From positions 4,340,001-4,404,000 of the forward strand of contig NZ_JAJJMM010000001.1 of NCBI RefSeq assembly GCF_020905295.1: 64,000 nucleotides of DNA, written 5' to 3'. The notes beneath the pieces were generated by a model. It searched no databases and was not told where the DNA came from. It was given only the letters and a program-made list of their open reading frames with translations. The stretch is from Flavobacterium piscisymbiosum (GTDB lineage Bacteria; Bacteroidota; Bacteroidia; Flavobacteriales; Flavobacteriaceae). Made by a program: the position numbers and the translations under genes. Each line of letters starts with the position of its first letter. Position 1 is the first letter of the stretch. Of this stretch, positions 25,429-35,493 are shown one piece after another.

Positions 25429-25453
25429 GGCAGTAAGCAAATCACTTACTGCT
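25429..25453. repeat. Intercistronic hairpin
   Basis: GCAGTAAG (25430-25437) and CTTACTGC (25445-25452) form an 8-bp hairpin between the aldehyde and alcohol dehydrogenase genes. No T-run follows, so it is more likely a processing or stability element than a terminator. Confidence 0.5.
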
Positions 25454-25471
25454 CTTGCAAATCAATAAACT

Positions 25472-26506
25472 ATGTTGCCAAAAACAATGAAAGCTGCAGT
25501 TGTAAGAGAATTTGGTTCTCTTTTGAAAATTGAAGAAGTTGAAGTAAAACGCCCGGGTAAAAACGAAATTCTTGTAAAGGTAATTGCGAGTGGAGTTTGT
25601 CATACTGATTTACACGCAGTAGAAGGAGACTGGCCCGTAAAGCCAAAAATGCCGTTAATTCCGGGGCACGAAGCCGTTGGTTATGTTGTAGCCGTTGGTC
25701 AGGATGTAAAAAATGTAAAAGAAGGTGATGCCGTTGGTGTGCCATGGCTTTACAGTGCCTGCGGAGGATGTGACCAGTGCATTACAGGTTGGGAAACTTT
25801 GTGCGACAGCCAGCAAAATGGAGGTTACAGTGTAGACGGTGGGTTTGCAGAATATGTAATTGCCGATGCAAGATATGTTGGGCTTTTACCATCGAATGTA
25901 AATTTTATGGAAATGGCGCCCATACTTTGTGCTGGTGTAACCGTTTACAAAGGCCTTAAAGAAACTGAAGTAAAACCTGGAGAATGGGTAGCGATTTCAG
26001 GAATTGGAGGATTGGGGCACGTTGCAGTACAATATGCTAAAGCTATGGGCATGCATGTTGCCGCAATTGACGTTGCAGATGACAAACTTGATTTGGCCAA
26101 AAAACTTGGAGCAGACTTAGTAGTAAACGCAAAAAATCAAAATCCTGGAGAATTCTTAAAGAAAGAAGTTGGCGGAATGCACGGGGCATTGATAACAGCC
26201 GTTTCGCCTATAGCTTTCAAGCAAGGACTTGAAACATTAAGACGAAAAGGTACAATGGCACTCAACGGACTTCCTCCGGGAAATTTTGATTTATCAATTT
26301 TTGATACTGTTTTAAACAGAATAACAATTCGCGGTTCGATTGTAGGTACACGTAAGGATATGAAAGAGGCAATAGAATTTGCCACAGAAGGAAAAGTAAA
26401 AGCAACAATTACTCCTGCAAAATTAGAAGATGTAAATGACGTTTTTGATAAAATGAAAAAAGGTCAGATAGAAGGAAGGGTAGTTCTTGAGATTGCAAAA
26501 CCTTAA
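25472..26506 (+). CDS. adhP: Zinc-dependent alcohol dehydrogenase AdhP type
   Basis: Medium-chain alcohol dehydrogenase of 344 residues interconverting ethanol-like alcohols and aldehydes with NAD. Catalytic zinc ligands are in [14 protein letters not shown] and PGHEAVG; the structural zinc site has four cysteines in [18 protein letters not shown]; the Rossmann loop is [19 protein letters not shown]. The first in-frame ATG ([11 protein letters not shown]) and the second, five codons later, are both plausible starts. It is paired with the upstream aldehyde dehydrogenase, giving a two-step alcohol to acid route, or removal of toxic aldehydes. Confidence 0.93.
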   Translation: MLPKTMKAAVVREFGSLLKIEEVEVKRPGKNEILVKVIASGVCHTDLHAVEGDWPVKPKMPLIPGHEAVGYVVAVGQDVKNVKEGDAVGVPWLYSACGGCDQCITGWETLCDSQQNGGYSVDGGFAEYVIADARYVGLLPSNVNFMEMAPILCAGVTVYKGLKETEVKPGEWVAISGIGGLGHVAVQYAKAMGMHVAAIDVADDKLDLAKKLGADLVVNAKNQNPGEFLKKEVGGMHGALITAVSPIAFKQGLETLRRKGTMALNGLPPGNFDLSIFDTVLNRITIRGSIVGTRKDMKEAIEFATEGKVKATITPAKLEDVNDVFDKMKKGQIEGRVVLEIAKP

Positions 26507-26516
26507 ATTAATCATG

Positions 26517-26551
26517 AAAGCAACAAACACAATACGTTTGTTGCTTTTTTT
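26517..26551 (+). terminator. Intrinsic terminator after adhP
   Basis: Perfect 12-bp stem AAAGCAACAAAC (26517-26528) with GTTTGTTGCTTT (26536-26547) and further T residues. It ends the dehydrogenase transcript before the DUF779 gene. Confidence 0.85.
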
Positions 26552-26565
26552 TAATATAAAAAGCC

Positions 26566-26940
26566 ATGATAAAAAGAATCGATGCTACAGATAAAGCTAT
26601 TGAATTGATAAACATTCTAAAAGAAAAACACGGTGATTTGATGTTTTACCAAGCCGGAGGTTGTTGTGAAGGAACCCAGCCCCAATGTTTTGAAAAGGGT
26701 GGATATTATCAACGAATGGGAGATGTTTGTATAGGAACTATTGAAGATACAGAATTTTGGGTCGATAAGGATTTATTCGAATATTGGAAACATGCGCATT
26801 TTACGCTAAAAGTAATCGACGCTTTTGGAGTTGGCGGTTTTTCGCTAGAGACTCCTTTAAAGAAAACATTCCAAATCGAATATAGAATTTTTACCGAAGA
26901 AGAGGAGAAAAATTTGGAACCGGTACGTTTTGTTGAATAG
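26566..26940 (+). CDS. DUF779 family protein
   Basis: 124-residue cytoplasmic protein of DUF779, a family of unknown function that commonly accompanies AldB-type aldehyde dehydrogenases. The family signature FYQAGGCCEGTQPQCF (about residues 28-43), with a vicinal cysteine pair and a third cysteine, is intact and could bind metal or an aldehyde adduct. It follows adhP after a terminator by 15 bases of leader, so it may have its own promoter or depend on readthrough. A role in aldehyde metabolism is supported by context only. Confidence 0.9.
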   Translation: MIKRIDATDKAIELINILKEKHGDLMFYQAGGCCEGTQPQCFEKGGYYQRMGDVCIGTIEDTEFWVDKDLFEYWKHAHFTLKVIDAFGVGGFSLETPLKKTFQIEYRIFTEEEEKNLEPVRFVE

Positions 26941-27368
26941 GTTCTAAGTTGCTGAGATTCTAAGGTTCTAAGTTTTCAGAGTGACAAAGGAGCAAAGGAA
27001 CAAAGGTTCAAAGGAACAAAAAGACAAAGAAATAAAGAGACAAAGAAATAAAAGAACAAAAAAACAAAGGTTTTGATGCACAAAGATTGACCGGAGAGAC
27101 GCACAGCAGTGTGTCTAACACCTAGTATGTAAAATTGGAAAAATCAGCAGGAAAAATTGAAAAGGAAAATTGGTATGGGAATAGAAGCGTAGGCGCACTG
27201 CTGTGCATCGCTACAATGAATGTTGTGTTTATAAACGTTGATGTATAAAGGTTGAGAGATAAATATTACAGAATAAACATTCTAAAAAAACTTTGTCCCC
27301 TTGTTCCTCTAACCTTTGCAACTTTTAAAAAAAAACTCAGAACCTTAGAATCTCAGCAACTCAGAACC
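26941..27368. repeat. Composite intergenic repeat, family 2 copy 1
   Basis: The left arm (26941-27010: GGTTCTAAG, GCTGAGATTCTAAGG and a run of CAAAGGA-like units) is mirrored by a right arm (27293-27370: TTGTTCC, AACCTTTG, CTCAGAACCTTAGAATC). Inside, GCACAGCAGTG (27101-27111) is repeated inverted as CACTGCTGTGC (27196-27206). Two other copies of the arms occur at 37800-37995 and 53554-54114. No gene is supported in this gap. Confidence 0.7.
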
Positions 27369-28292
27369 TTAATTAACATACAACAACTGATATTGTTTAG
27401 GTGTAATTCCTTCATGCTTTTTAAAAAGTCTTGTAAAATAATTGGCATCTTCAAAACCGGATAAATAACAAACCTCATTAATCTGAATGCCTGGATTTTT
27501 TAATAGTTTCTTGGCATGTTTTATCTTTTCATTCAAAACATACTCAATCGGACTCATGCCTAATTCCCTTTTGAAAAAGCGATAAAAAGAAGCTGTACTC
27601 ATGCAGGCTTTTTCACTTAGGCTTTTCAGGTTTATATTTTCTTTTAAATTAAGCCTTATGAATTCCGTAACTTCAAAAATGGGATTGTTTGAAGAAACAG
27701 AAACTCCCTGATCAATTGATTTTGCTGTTTGTGTTTGTATAATTCTAATTATCAATTCCTGCAAAGTCAAATCGGCCAAAGCATCTTTTGTCATAGAAGT
27801 ACCCATGCATTCTTTAATCAATTTATTGATTGTAAGGGCAAGATCTATGTTATTATAAAAAAAATAGTTTTGATGATTTAATTGCCAATAACAATCGCTG
27901 CCTTCTCTGGGATAATGTTGGTTTAGAAAATTTAAGGTATCGTTTATCTTAGATTGGTCGATTGCCAATGCCAAACATTGTGTTGGGTTTTCTTTTGAAG
28001 CTTCAGGAAAATCAATTTTCATTTCAACATTCGACGGAATTACTACCGTTTCTCCTGGCAGATAATCAAATCCGGGTTCATCAAAAAGATGCATTATCTT
28101 TTTTCCTCTTAACATACTGGTGACCACAAAATCGTTAAATTTTAATGGCACTAACTTAGAAGATTCGTAAGTTTCAAAAATATTTAATTCACAATGATTT
28201 AATGTGTAAACGGTCCTGTTTTCAACAAGTGTTTTTAATGATTTTTCGTTCGATAAATGAGGAGGGTTGATGAAAGCACGTTGATTGTTCAT
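27369..28292 (-). CDS. AraC-family transcriptional regulator
   Basis: 307-residue DNA-binding regulator. The N-terminal half (1-195) is a cupin-like ligand domain with LFDEPGFDYLPGETVVIPSNVEM. The C-terminal 100 residues hold two helix-turn-helix units: LKSLSEKACMSTASFYRFFKRELG and INEVCYLSGFEDANYFTRLFKKHEG with ITPKQYQ. AraC proteins of this form often sit beside aldehyde dehydrogenase genes and activate them; here only the repeat-filled gap and the DUF779 gene separate it from the dehydrogenases, so that target is the first guess. The effector is unknown. Confidence 0.9.
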   Translation of the reverse strand: MNNQRAFINPPHLSNEKSLKTLVENRTVYTLNHCELNIFETYESSKLVPLKFNDFVVTSMLRGKKIMHLFDEPGFDYLPGETVVIPSNVEMKIDFPEASKENPTQCLALAIDQSKINDTLNFLNQHYPREGSDCYWQLNHQNYFFYNNIDLALTINKLIKECMGTSMTKDALADLTLQELIIRIIQTQTAKSIDQGVSVSSNNPIFEVTEFIRLNLKENINLKSLSEKACMSTASFYRFFKRELGMSPIEYVLNEKIKHAKKLLKNPGIQINEVCYLSGFEDANYFTRLFKKHEGITPKQYQLLYVN

Positions 28293-28362
28293 TATGATTA
28301 ATTTTTGTGGCGACTTTAAATTTAATCAAAATAAGTTAATAAACATTAGATTTAACGTTTAA

Positions 28363-29226
28363 TTAAATCAGTTCTTCAACATGTTTTTTAATGTTTTCCG
28401 CGATTTTTTTTGTTGGTAAATCATTTTCGTCATCACCAAAAGGATCTTCAATTTCTTCGGCAATAAGCTCTAAACTCGCCAGTACATAAAATATGAAAAC
28501 AACGACCGGAGCAACAAAATAACCCAGACTAATAGAGTAACCAAAAGGCAGTGTCATAGTATAAAAGAAAATGAATTTTTTTATAAAAGCGCTGTAGGAG
28601 TAAGGAATAGGCGTGTTTTTAATTCTTTCACAAGCTCCACAAATATCTGTAAAGGATTGCAATTCTTCGTTTAAAATAATAAGCTGATCTCCGGTAATTT
28701 TTTTCGAATCATATAAATCATTGATTTTATGAAACATCATTCTTTTTACCTGATTCGGTTTATGTTTATGGTGATCAATTTCTAAATCTACATCATCAAA
28801 AAGCTGCTTACTGGTTTCAGTATCATGAAGATGTTTATGTAAAATTGAAGCATAAGTGGGAATGAATTTTCTGAAGAATTTTCGATCATTTTCATCCTTC
28901 AGCATTGCCGAAAGCTTAATAGCCAGATTACGGCTATTGTTTACGAGACCTCCCCATAGTTTTCGTCCTTCCCACCAACGATCATAGGCAGTATTGGTTC
29001 TAAAAACAAGTAATAACGAAATTACAAAACCTAACATTCCGTGCATAATTGGAATGTTATGGATGTAATCGTTTTTGCCTACTTTAAAATAGGCGATTTC
29101 AAGATATCCAATTATAGAAGAGTAAATTCCGATAGCAATCATTATCGGAAACAGTTTTCTTACTGTATCTGATTTATGAACGTGGAAAATAAAAGTAAAC
29201 CAGTCCTTGGTATTATATGAGATCAT
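28363..29226 (-). CDS. Bestrophin family anion channel
   Basis: 287-residue inner-membrane protein of the bestrophin (UPF0187) family, pentameric channels for chloride or other anions. Signatures: FRTNTAYDRWWEGRKLWGGL (about residues 75-94), a charged cytoplasmic middle, YTMTLPFGYSISLGYFVAPVVVF and the C-terminal IAEEIEDPFGDDENDLP acidic cluster. Four hydrophobic helices are visible. It lies between the AraC gene and the efflux operon on the same strand, 28 bases past the TolC gene, and could be co-transcribed with the efflux genes. Confidence 0.92.
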   Translation of the reverse strand: MISYNTKDWFTFIFHVHKSDTVRKLFPIMIAIGIYSSIIGYLEIAYFKVGKNDYIHNIPIMHGMLGFVISLLLVFRTNTAYDRWWEGRKLWGGLVNNSRNLAIKLSAMLKDENDRKFFRKFIPTYASILHKHLHDTETSKQLFDDVDLEIDHHKHKPNQVKRMMFHKINDLYDSKKITGDQLIILNEELQSFTDICGACERIKNTPIPYSYSAFIKKFIFFYTMTLPFGYSISLGYFVAPVVVFIFYVLASLELIAEEIEDPFGDDENDLPTKKIAENIKKHVEELI

Positions 29227-29253
29227 TTAAATTTGTTTTGAAACAAATTTAAT

Positions 29254-30564
29254 CTAAAAATTAATATTTCCTGCTAATTCTTTCAGGGCAATTTCAGATA
29301 ATTTAGCCTCATATTGTGCGTTGCTGTAGCGTACTTTTGCATTTACATAATTCAGTTGGGCTGTTCTGAAATCAAGAGTTGTTATCGTTCCAATTCTAAA
29401 TTTGTCAAGCGTAATGTCTAAATTTTGTTTGGCAATGGCTTGATTATCTTCTTCAAGATCAATTAATTCTAAGTTGGTTAAATACGTTTGGAAAGCCGTG
29501 CTCAATTGCGTATTCAAAATCATGCTTTGTTGCTCAATAGCAATTTGAGAGTTTTCGATCTGCAATTTTGCTACTTTTTCATTTCTATGCTGATTCAATC
29601 CATCAAAAAGATTTAGCGAAGCATTAAAACCATAATTAAAACCTTTTGAAGAGTTTTCGCTTGTAAATCCAAGACTTGACTGGCTTTCAGAAAAATTATA
29701 ACCAGAAGTTAAATTTATGGTCGGATATCGGCTTGCTTTTACTTGTTTGAGTTGTAATTCTGCAATACGTTTATTGATAATCTGCGATTCTAAAGCCGGA
29801 TTTTGTTTTTTTGCCAGATCCATTAAGTCTATCAAAACCAGTTTGTTATCTACAGTAACCAAATCAGTTACTGCAAAATCGATTTGTGGATCACGTGCCA
29901 AATACTGATTCAGTAAAATCTTGGCATTTTTATACGATTCTTTTTGTCTTAATAAAGCAACCTGATCTGTGTTTAAATCAACCTGAGCGTTTAAAACTTC
30001 TAATTTTGAAGCTTTACCAATGGTGAAACGGTTTTGTGCCAATTGAACTCTTTGTTTAGAAATTACAATTGTAGTATCTAAAGCTGATAACTGATGTTGT
30101 TGCTGTACCAAATCATAATAAGCCGAATTTACCTGACCAATTTTCATTAAAACCGTTCTTTTTAGTTCGGCATCGCCTAATTTTTGGAGCTCTTTTAACT
30201 GATCGTATCTCGCAAACATTCTCATTCCGTCAAAAACAGTCCAGCCTAAACTAACTCCATAAGTTAAACTGTTGTTTTTGGCATTATTTAATGTAGTTGA
30301 TGTTCCGTCCTGACGTACCTGTGTTGAGTTTGTAACGTTGTTATTGTCTACAATATTAGCTGTTGCAGTTGGCAGAAAACCAACATTTCCAACGGTAACG
30401 TTTGTTTCGCTTATTGTTGAATTATTTTTGGCAATCTTAATTTCGAAGTTATTTTCTAAAGCTATTTTCATAGCGTCTTCGATAGTCAGGATTTCCTGTG
30501 CGCTGCTTTTTGCTACACAAAACAAAAATAAAACGAGACTTATTAATGTTATTTTAGTTTTCAT
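29254..30564 (-). CDS. TolC-family outer-membrane efflux protein
   Basis: Outer-membrane channel of a tripartite efflux pump. 436 residues with signal peptide MKTKITLISLVLFLFCVAKSSA. Two internal repeats of long alpha-helices alternate with short beta segments (ALENNFEIKIAKNN, YGVSLGWTVFDGMRMF, and in the second half NYGFNASLNLFDGLNQH), the standard TolC architecture. It is the last gene of the operon with the RND permease (75 bases away) and adaptor. The substrate is not predictable. Confidence 0.93.
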   Translation of the reverse strand: MKTKITLISLVLFLFCVAKSSAQEILTIEDAMKIALENNFEIKIAKNNSTISETNVTVGNVGFLPTATANIVDNNNVTNSTQVRQDGTSTTLNNAKNNSLTYGVSLGWTVFDGMRMFARYDQLKELQKLGDAELKRTVLMKIGQVNSAYYDLVQQQHQLSALDTTIVISKQRVQLAQNRFTIGKASKLEVLNAQVDLNTDQVALLRQKESYKNAKILLNQYLARDPQIDFAVTDLVTVDNKLVLIDLMDLAKKQNPALESQIINKRIAELQLKQVKASRYPTINLTSGYNFSESQSSLGFTSENSSKGFNYGFNASLNLFDGLNQHRNEKVAKLQIENSQIAIEQQSMILNTQLSTAFQTYLTNLELIDLEEDNQAIAKQNLDITLDKFRIGTITTLDFRTAQLNYVNAKVRYSNAQYEAKLSEIALKELAGNINF

Positions 30565-30639
30565 ATGATGAATGGTTAGCTGCGAATGACACTTTAAAAA
30601 CGAAATTCACAGCTTCTATATTATTTCAAATTTTAATAT

Positions 30640-33600
30640 CTATTTATGGCTCTCTCTTTCGTATTCTTCGATATGATCAAATTCCGGATAATGTTTTCTG
30701 GCTTTAGACCACATCAAATAAATAGCAGGAATTACAAAAAGTGTCAATGCTAATGAGAAAATAGTTCCTCCAACAATTACAACTCCCATCCCGATTCTAC
30801 TCGTAGACGCCGCTCCAAGTGACATTGCAATTGGTAATGCTCCTAAGGCAATAGCCAAACTCGTCATTAAAATTGGGCGTAAACGTGCTTCTGATGCTTC
30901 AAGAATGGCTTCCATTTTTGGTTTTCCCTGTTCTCGCAGCTGATTGGCAAACTCTACAATCAAAATACCATTTTTAGTTACCAGACCAATAAGCATTACA
31001 GTACCAATCTGACTGAAAATATTCCAGGTTTGATTGAATAGCCATAAGGAGAATAAGGCTCCTGCAACGGCCATTGGCACGGTCAGAATAATAATCAACG
31101 GATCGATAAAACTCTCGAATTGTGCGGCAAGAATCAAAAAGATTAATAACAATGCCAATCCAAAGGCAAAAGAAGTATTCGAACTACTTTCTACAAAATC
31201 TCGCGATTCTCCACTTAAATCGGTGGTAAAACTCTGATCTAAAACTTTAGCTTTAATTCGATCCATTTCTTCGATACCATCGCTGATACTTTTGCCCGGC
31301 GCCAAACCTGCAGAAACCGTTGCCGACATGTATCTGTTATTATGATACAATTGCGGCGGGTTACTTTGCTCTTCGACTTTTACAACATTATCCATCTGAA
31401 TCAACTGACCGGATTTGTTTCTCACAAACATCGAAGTTAAATCCAAAGGTTTCGAACGGTCTTTTTGATCAAACTGACCAATTACCTGATATTGTTTTCC
31501 GTTTTTAATGAAATATCCAAAACGCTGCCCGCTTAAAGAAAGCTGTAAAGTCTGAGCGATATCCATAATTGATATTCCTAAACTCTCGGCTTTTTCGCGA
31601 TCGATACTTACGTTGATTTCAGGTTTATTAAATTTTAAATTGACATCTGAGGTTGAGAAAACATCACTTTTACCCACTTCACTCATGAAAACGGGAATTT
31701 TTTCTCTTAGTTTTTCAAAATTTGGAGCCTGAATAATGTACTGAATCGGAAGTCCACCACGTCGGTTTACGGCAATGGTAGGCTGCTGAATTACAGATGT
31801 TTTAGCATCCGGATATTTTTTAGTCCATTTAGTTAACTGATCCGCAATTTCTTTTTGAGATTTGGTTCTTTCGTTTGGTTCTTTTAGTGAAAGTCTGATA
31901 AAACCTGAATTTGTTGCAGAACCTCCTGAACCTCCAGCGGTAATAACTAAACTTACTTTTTTCTCCGGGATAGAATCATCAACCAATCTTGACATTTCCT
32001 GCATGAAACGGTTGGTATAATCATAAGACGAACCTTCCGGAGTTGTCATACGCATCGTTACAGAACTACGGTCATCATAAGGTGCAGTTTCTTTTGGAAG
32101 TATGGTGAAAAATAAATAAATCAATCCAAAACAGGCAATAAGAATAGGGAAAGAGATCCATTTTTTTTCCATGAATCTGCCTAATGAAGCTGCATATCCA
32201 CTATTTAATTTTTCGAAAAATGGTTCGGTTTTTATGTAGAATTTCGATTTTTTCTGTTCTCCGCCTTTCATTAAATAAGCATTCAACATTGGCGTTAAAG
32301 TCAATGATACAAATGCTGAAATTAAAACCGCGGCTCCAATCACGACCCCAAATTCCCGAAAGAGTCGGCCTACGAAACCTTCTAAGAAAATTACAGGTAA
32401 AAATACCGCAGCAAGTGTTACTGAAATCGAGATTACGGCATAGAAAATTTCATTAGAACCTTTGATGGCCGCTTCGATTGGCGACATTCCTTCTTCGACT
32501 TTTTTGAAGATATTTTCGGTTACTACAATTCCGTCATCCACCACCAGACCGGTTGCCAATACAATGGCCAATAAAGTTAATACGTTGATTGAGAATCCAA
32601 AAAGCCACATAATAAAAAACGTAGCAATTAAAGATACCGGAATATCAATTAAAGGTCTGAATGCAATCGCCCAATCCCTAAAAAACAAATAGATAATGAT
32701 AATTACCAGAATAATCGAGATTCCTAAAGTTTCGGCTACTTCATGTACCGACTTTTTTACGAAAAGGGTATTGTCAAGCGCGATATTTAGTTTAATATCC
32801 TTTGGAAGATCCTTTTTTAAAGCATCATATTTTTTGTAAAATTCTTTCGAAATATCCAGGTAATTGGCTCCCGGCATTGGTACAATGGCCATACCAATCA
32901 TAGGAAGTCCTGAGGATGTTAAAGATGTTTCGATATTTTCAGGTCCTAGTTCAGCACCGCCAACATCGCTCAAACGAACAATTTTATCTCCGTCTGTTCG
33001 AATGATAATATTATTAAATTCTTCCGGTTTCGAAAGATTTCCAATGGTCTTTACGGTTAATTCTGTATTGTTTCCGGTTAATTTTCCCGAAGGCAATTCG
33101 ACGTTTTGTGCGTTTAAGGCATTTCGAACATCAGAAACCGTACAGTTATAAGCATTTAATTTTATCGGATCAATCCACAAACGCATGGCGTAACGTTTTT
33201 GTCCCCAAATTTGAACACCACTTACTCCGGGAATCGTTTCTAAGCGTTGCGAAATAACATTTTCTGCATAATCACTTAATTCCAAAGAACTTCTGCTGTC
33301 ACTTTGTACAGTCATCGAAATAATAGATTCACTATCGGCATCGGCTTTAGATACTACCGGAGGAGCATCAATATCCTGGGGTAAACTTCGAACAGCTTGC
33401 GAAACCTTGTCACGAACATCATTTGCGGCTTCTTCAAGATTTTTATCCAGATTAAATTCGATAGTAATATTACTGCTTCCCTGATTACTGGATGATGTTA
33501 TGTTTCGAATCCCGTCGATTGCATTTACTGCTTTTTCGAGAGGTTCTGTAATTTGTGATTCTATAATATCAGAATTGGCTCCTGTATAATTGGTTCTAAT

Positions 33601-33738
33601 GGAAACCTGTGCAGGGTCGATCGAAGGAAATTCTCGAACACCTAAAAACGTATAACCAATGAAACCGAATAAAATAATCAAAAGATTCAGTACAATGGTT
33701 AAAACAGGTCTTTTTATACTAGTAGTAGATAAACTCAT
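30640..33738 (-). CDS. RND efflux permease (AcrB/HAE1 type)
   Basis: Proton-driven inner-membrane pump of 1032 residues, the family length. Twelve transmembrane helices in two halves flank two large periplasmic loops. The proton-relay aspartate pair is in ATGLVVDDGIVVTENIFKKV (about residues 400-412). The N-terminal FGFIGYTFLGVREFPSIDPAQV and late FANQLREQGKPKMEAILEASEARLRPI are diagnostic of the hydrophobe/amphiphile exporters. Encoded between adaptor and TolC genes. Drug, bile-acid or metabolite export are possible; no heavy-metal motif is evident. Confidence 0.95.
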   Translation of the reverse strand: MSLSTTSIKRPVLTIVLNLLIILFGFIGYTFLGVREFPSIDPAQVSIRTNYTGANSDIIESQITEPLEKAVNAIDGIRNITSSSNQGSSNITIEFNLDKNLEEAANDVRDKVSQAVRSLPQDIDAPPVVSKADADSESIISMTVQSDSRSSLELSDYAENVISQRLETIPGVSGVQIWGQKRYAMRLWIDPIKLNAYNCTVSDVRNALNAQNVELPSGKLTGNNTELTVKTIGNLSKPEEFNNIIIRTDGDKIVRLSDVGGAELGPENIETSLTSSGLPMIGMAIVPMPGANYLDISKEFYKKYDALKKDLPKDIKLNIALDNTLFVKKSVHEVAETLGISIILVIIIIYLFFRDWAIAFRPLIDIPVSLIATFFIMWLFGFSINVLTLLAIVLATGLVVDDGIVVTENIFKKVEEGMSPIEAAIKGSNEIFYAVISISVTLAAVFLPVIFLEGFVGRLFREFGVVIGAAVLISAFVSLTLTPMLNAYLMKGGEQKKSKFYIKTEPFFEKLNSGYAASLGRFMEKKWISFPILIACFGLIYLFFTILPKETAPYDDRSSVTMRMTTPEGSSYDYTNRFMQEMSRLVDDSIPEKKVSLVITAGGSGGSATNSGFIRLSLKEPNERTKSQKEIADQLTKWTKKYPDAKTSVIQQPTIAVNRRGGLPIQYIIQAPNFEKLREKIPVFMSEVGKSDVFSTSDVNLKFNKPEINVSIDREKAESLGISIMDIAQTLQLSLSGQRFGYFIKNGKQYQVIGQFDQKDRSKPLDLTSMFVRNKSGQLIQMDNVVKVEEQSNPPQLYHNNRYMSATVSAGLAPGKSISDGIEEMDRIKAKVLDQSFTTDLSGESRDFVESSSNTSFAFGLALLLIFLILAAQFESFIDPLIIILTVPMAVAGALFSLWLFNQTWNIFSQIGTVMLIGLVTKNGILIVEFANQLREQGKPKMEAILEASEARLRPILMTSLAIALGALPIAMSLGAASTSRIGMGVVIVGGTIFSLALTLFVIPAIYLMWSKARKHYPEFDHIEEYERESHK

Positions 33739-33867
33739 GTGAGATTTTGGATTTTAGAGTTCAGATTTTAGATTTTAGAAAATAGAATAAAGAAAATAGA
33801 AATAAGACTTGAAGCTTAAAAACTATAACTCAGATCTAACTCATAACCCATAACTCTTAACTTAAAA

Positions 33868-34929
33868 TTATTTTTTTACTTTAACTTTTATAGGAGCCTC
33901 ATTTTTTAATGACATTACGCCACTGGTAATCAAGGTATCTCCGGCTTTTAATCCTGATAAAATCAAAATCGAAGAATCGGTTCTTGTAGTAGCGTCAACC
34001 ATCACTTCTTTGGCTTTCCCCATATTGGCTACATACACTTTTTTACCACTCTGAACAGGTACAATCGCTTCTGAAGGCACCACTATCGCATCTTTAATAA
34101 TGTTTAAAGGTAGTTTTACATCTGCAAAAGTTCCAGGAAAAAGTTTTCCGTCGATATTATCTGCAATAGCGCGAATTTTTAAGGTACGTGTTGCTACTTC
34201 AACTTCCGGTTCAATCGCATAAATCTTTGCATTATAAACTTTTTCAGATCCTGAAACCGAGAAATCGATTGTTGAACCCGACTTTATTTGCGAAGCATAT
34301 TTTTCAGGAACAGAAAATGTAATTTTTAATTTTCCTGTATTTACTAATTTGGCCACCAGAATAGTTGGTGTAATATAAGTTCCCGGAGAAATAGAACGTA
34401 AACCAATTTTCCCTGAAAAGGGAGCTTTTACAGCGGTTTTGGCAATTTGCGCTTTAATCAACTGACTTTGAGCTTGTGTAGAAGCATAGTCGGCATTTGC
34501 AATGTCAAATTCTTCCTGACTAATTGCCTCTTTTTGAAGTAGTAATTTTGCTCTTCTTTGATTTTCGGCAGCCAGACTTTCTTTAGTTTGAGCTTGTCTT
34601 AACTGAGCTTTAAGTTCGATATCATTTACCTTAAAAAGAACCTGACCTTTATTTACGTAACTACCTTCATCAAAGTAAATTCCTTCAACAATTCCTGAAA
34701 CTTCACTATGAAGTTCTATTTGTTCATTTGCCTCAATAGATCCTGAAAGTGATAAATTATTATCGAATGTTGCAGTTTGAACTACTATCCCGGTTACTGA
34801 AGTTGGTTTGTCTTTGTCTCCAAAACTTTTAGATTCGTCGTTCTTCTTTTTATTAGAAACTATTCTATAGGTTATAAAGCCGCCGATGCATATAATCAGT
34901 AAGGCGTAAATAAGGTTTTTTACTTTCAT
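33868..34929 (-). CDS. RND efflux periplasmic adaptor
   Basis: Membrane-fusion protein of 353 residues linking the permease and TolC. An N-terminal membrane anchor (LIYALLIICIGGFITYRIV) is followed by a lipoyl/barrel-sandwich domain (GIYFDEGSYVNKGQVLFKV and AFSGKIGLRSISPGTYI), a helical hairpin (QRRAKLLLQKEAISQEEFDIANA) and a beta-barrel plus membrane-proximal region. First gene of the adaptor-permease-TolC operon. The 129-base spacer to the permease contains A+T-rich family 3 repeat DNA (33745-33860). Confidence 0.93.
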   Translation of the reverse strand: MKVKNLIYALLIICIGGFITYRIVSNKKKNDESKSFGDKDKPTSVTGIVVQTATFDNNLSLSGSIEANEQIELHSEVSGIVEGIYFDEGSYVNKGQVLFKVNDIELKAQLRQAQTKESLAAENQRRAKLLLQKEAISQEEFDIANADYASTQAQSQLIKAQIAKTAVKAPFSGKIGLRSISPGTYITPTILVAKLVNTGKLKITFSVPEKYASQIKSGSTIDFSVSGSEKVYNAKIYAIEPEVEVATRTLKIRAIADNIDGKLFPGTFADVKLPLNIIKDAIVVPSEAIVPVQSGKKVYVANMGKAKEVMVDATTRTDSSILILSGLKAGDTLITSGVMSLKNEAPIKVKVKK

Positions 34930-35493
34930 AAAATTGAGGTAAATGTTTTTTGGGTATGTGTTTTTAGTAAGCCTACAAAATTAACTTTTTGAAACGAAAA
35001 CGAAAGATGTTAGGTTTTATTTAACACTTGGTTAATATTAATTTTATGCGTTTTTTAACAGCTTTTTTTGTGGCTTTTTTGTAATTAGATAGATTCTGTA
35101 CTAAAAGGTTTAATCACATTTGATTTTATTTTTTAATTAGAGACAGTTTTTTCAAATCAATAGTTCCTTCTTAGACAGTAAAAGATGCTTTTTGTGCTAT
35201 TCAACTTAAGTTTTTCTTCTTAAAACTTTTGTTTAAAGTGAGTAAAATCAGGTGTTTTAACATTTATTAGTATTTTGTCTGATTTTTTTTGCAGTTTATC
35301 GATTTTATTCGTAACATTGATATGCTTAAACAAAATGATAATTTTTTTGTGAGAATAGTAATGTTTTTGGTGGTTAAGCGTGAGATTGTGTAGGTTTTTT
35401 ATTTGTTTTTAAGTTAAAATTATTTCATATTAAAATAAAATATTTAACAATCGTTTAAACATTTTCTTCTTGTAACCAAAAAAAAAACTTTTT
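34930..35493. other. Divergent intergenic region, 564 bases
   Basis: Very A+T-rich spacer between the divergent efflux operon and the thioredoxin-like gene. A -7-like box CAAAATTA (TAATTTTG on the minus strand) lies at 34976-34983, 47 bases upstream of the adaptor start, although no TTG is well placed. No supported gene, repeat family or strong hairpin was seen in the rest. Confidence 0.5.

Noticed and set aside
26941..27368. CRISPR array suspected from short recurring CAAAG words
   Set aside because: Units are irregular, there are no equal spacers and no cas genes; the region is a composite palindromic repeat.
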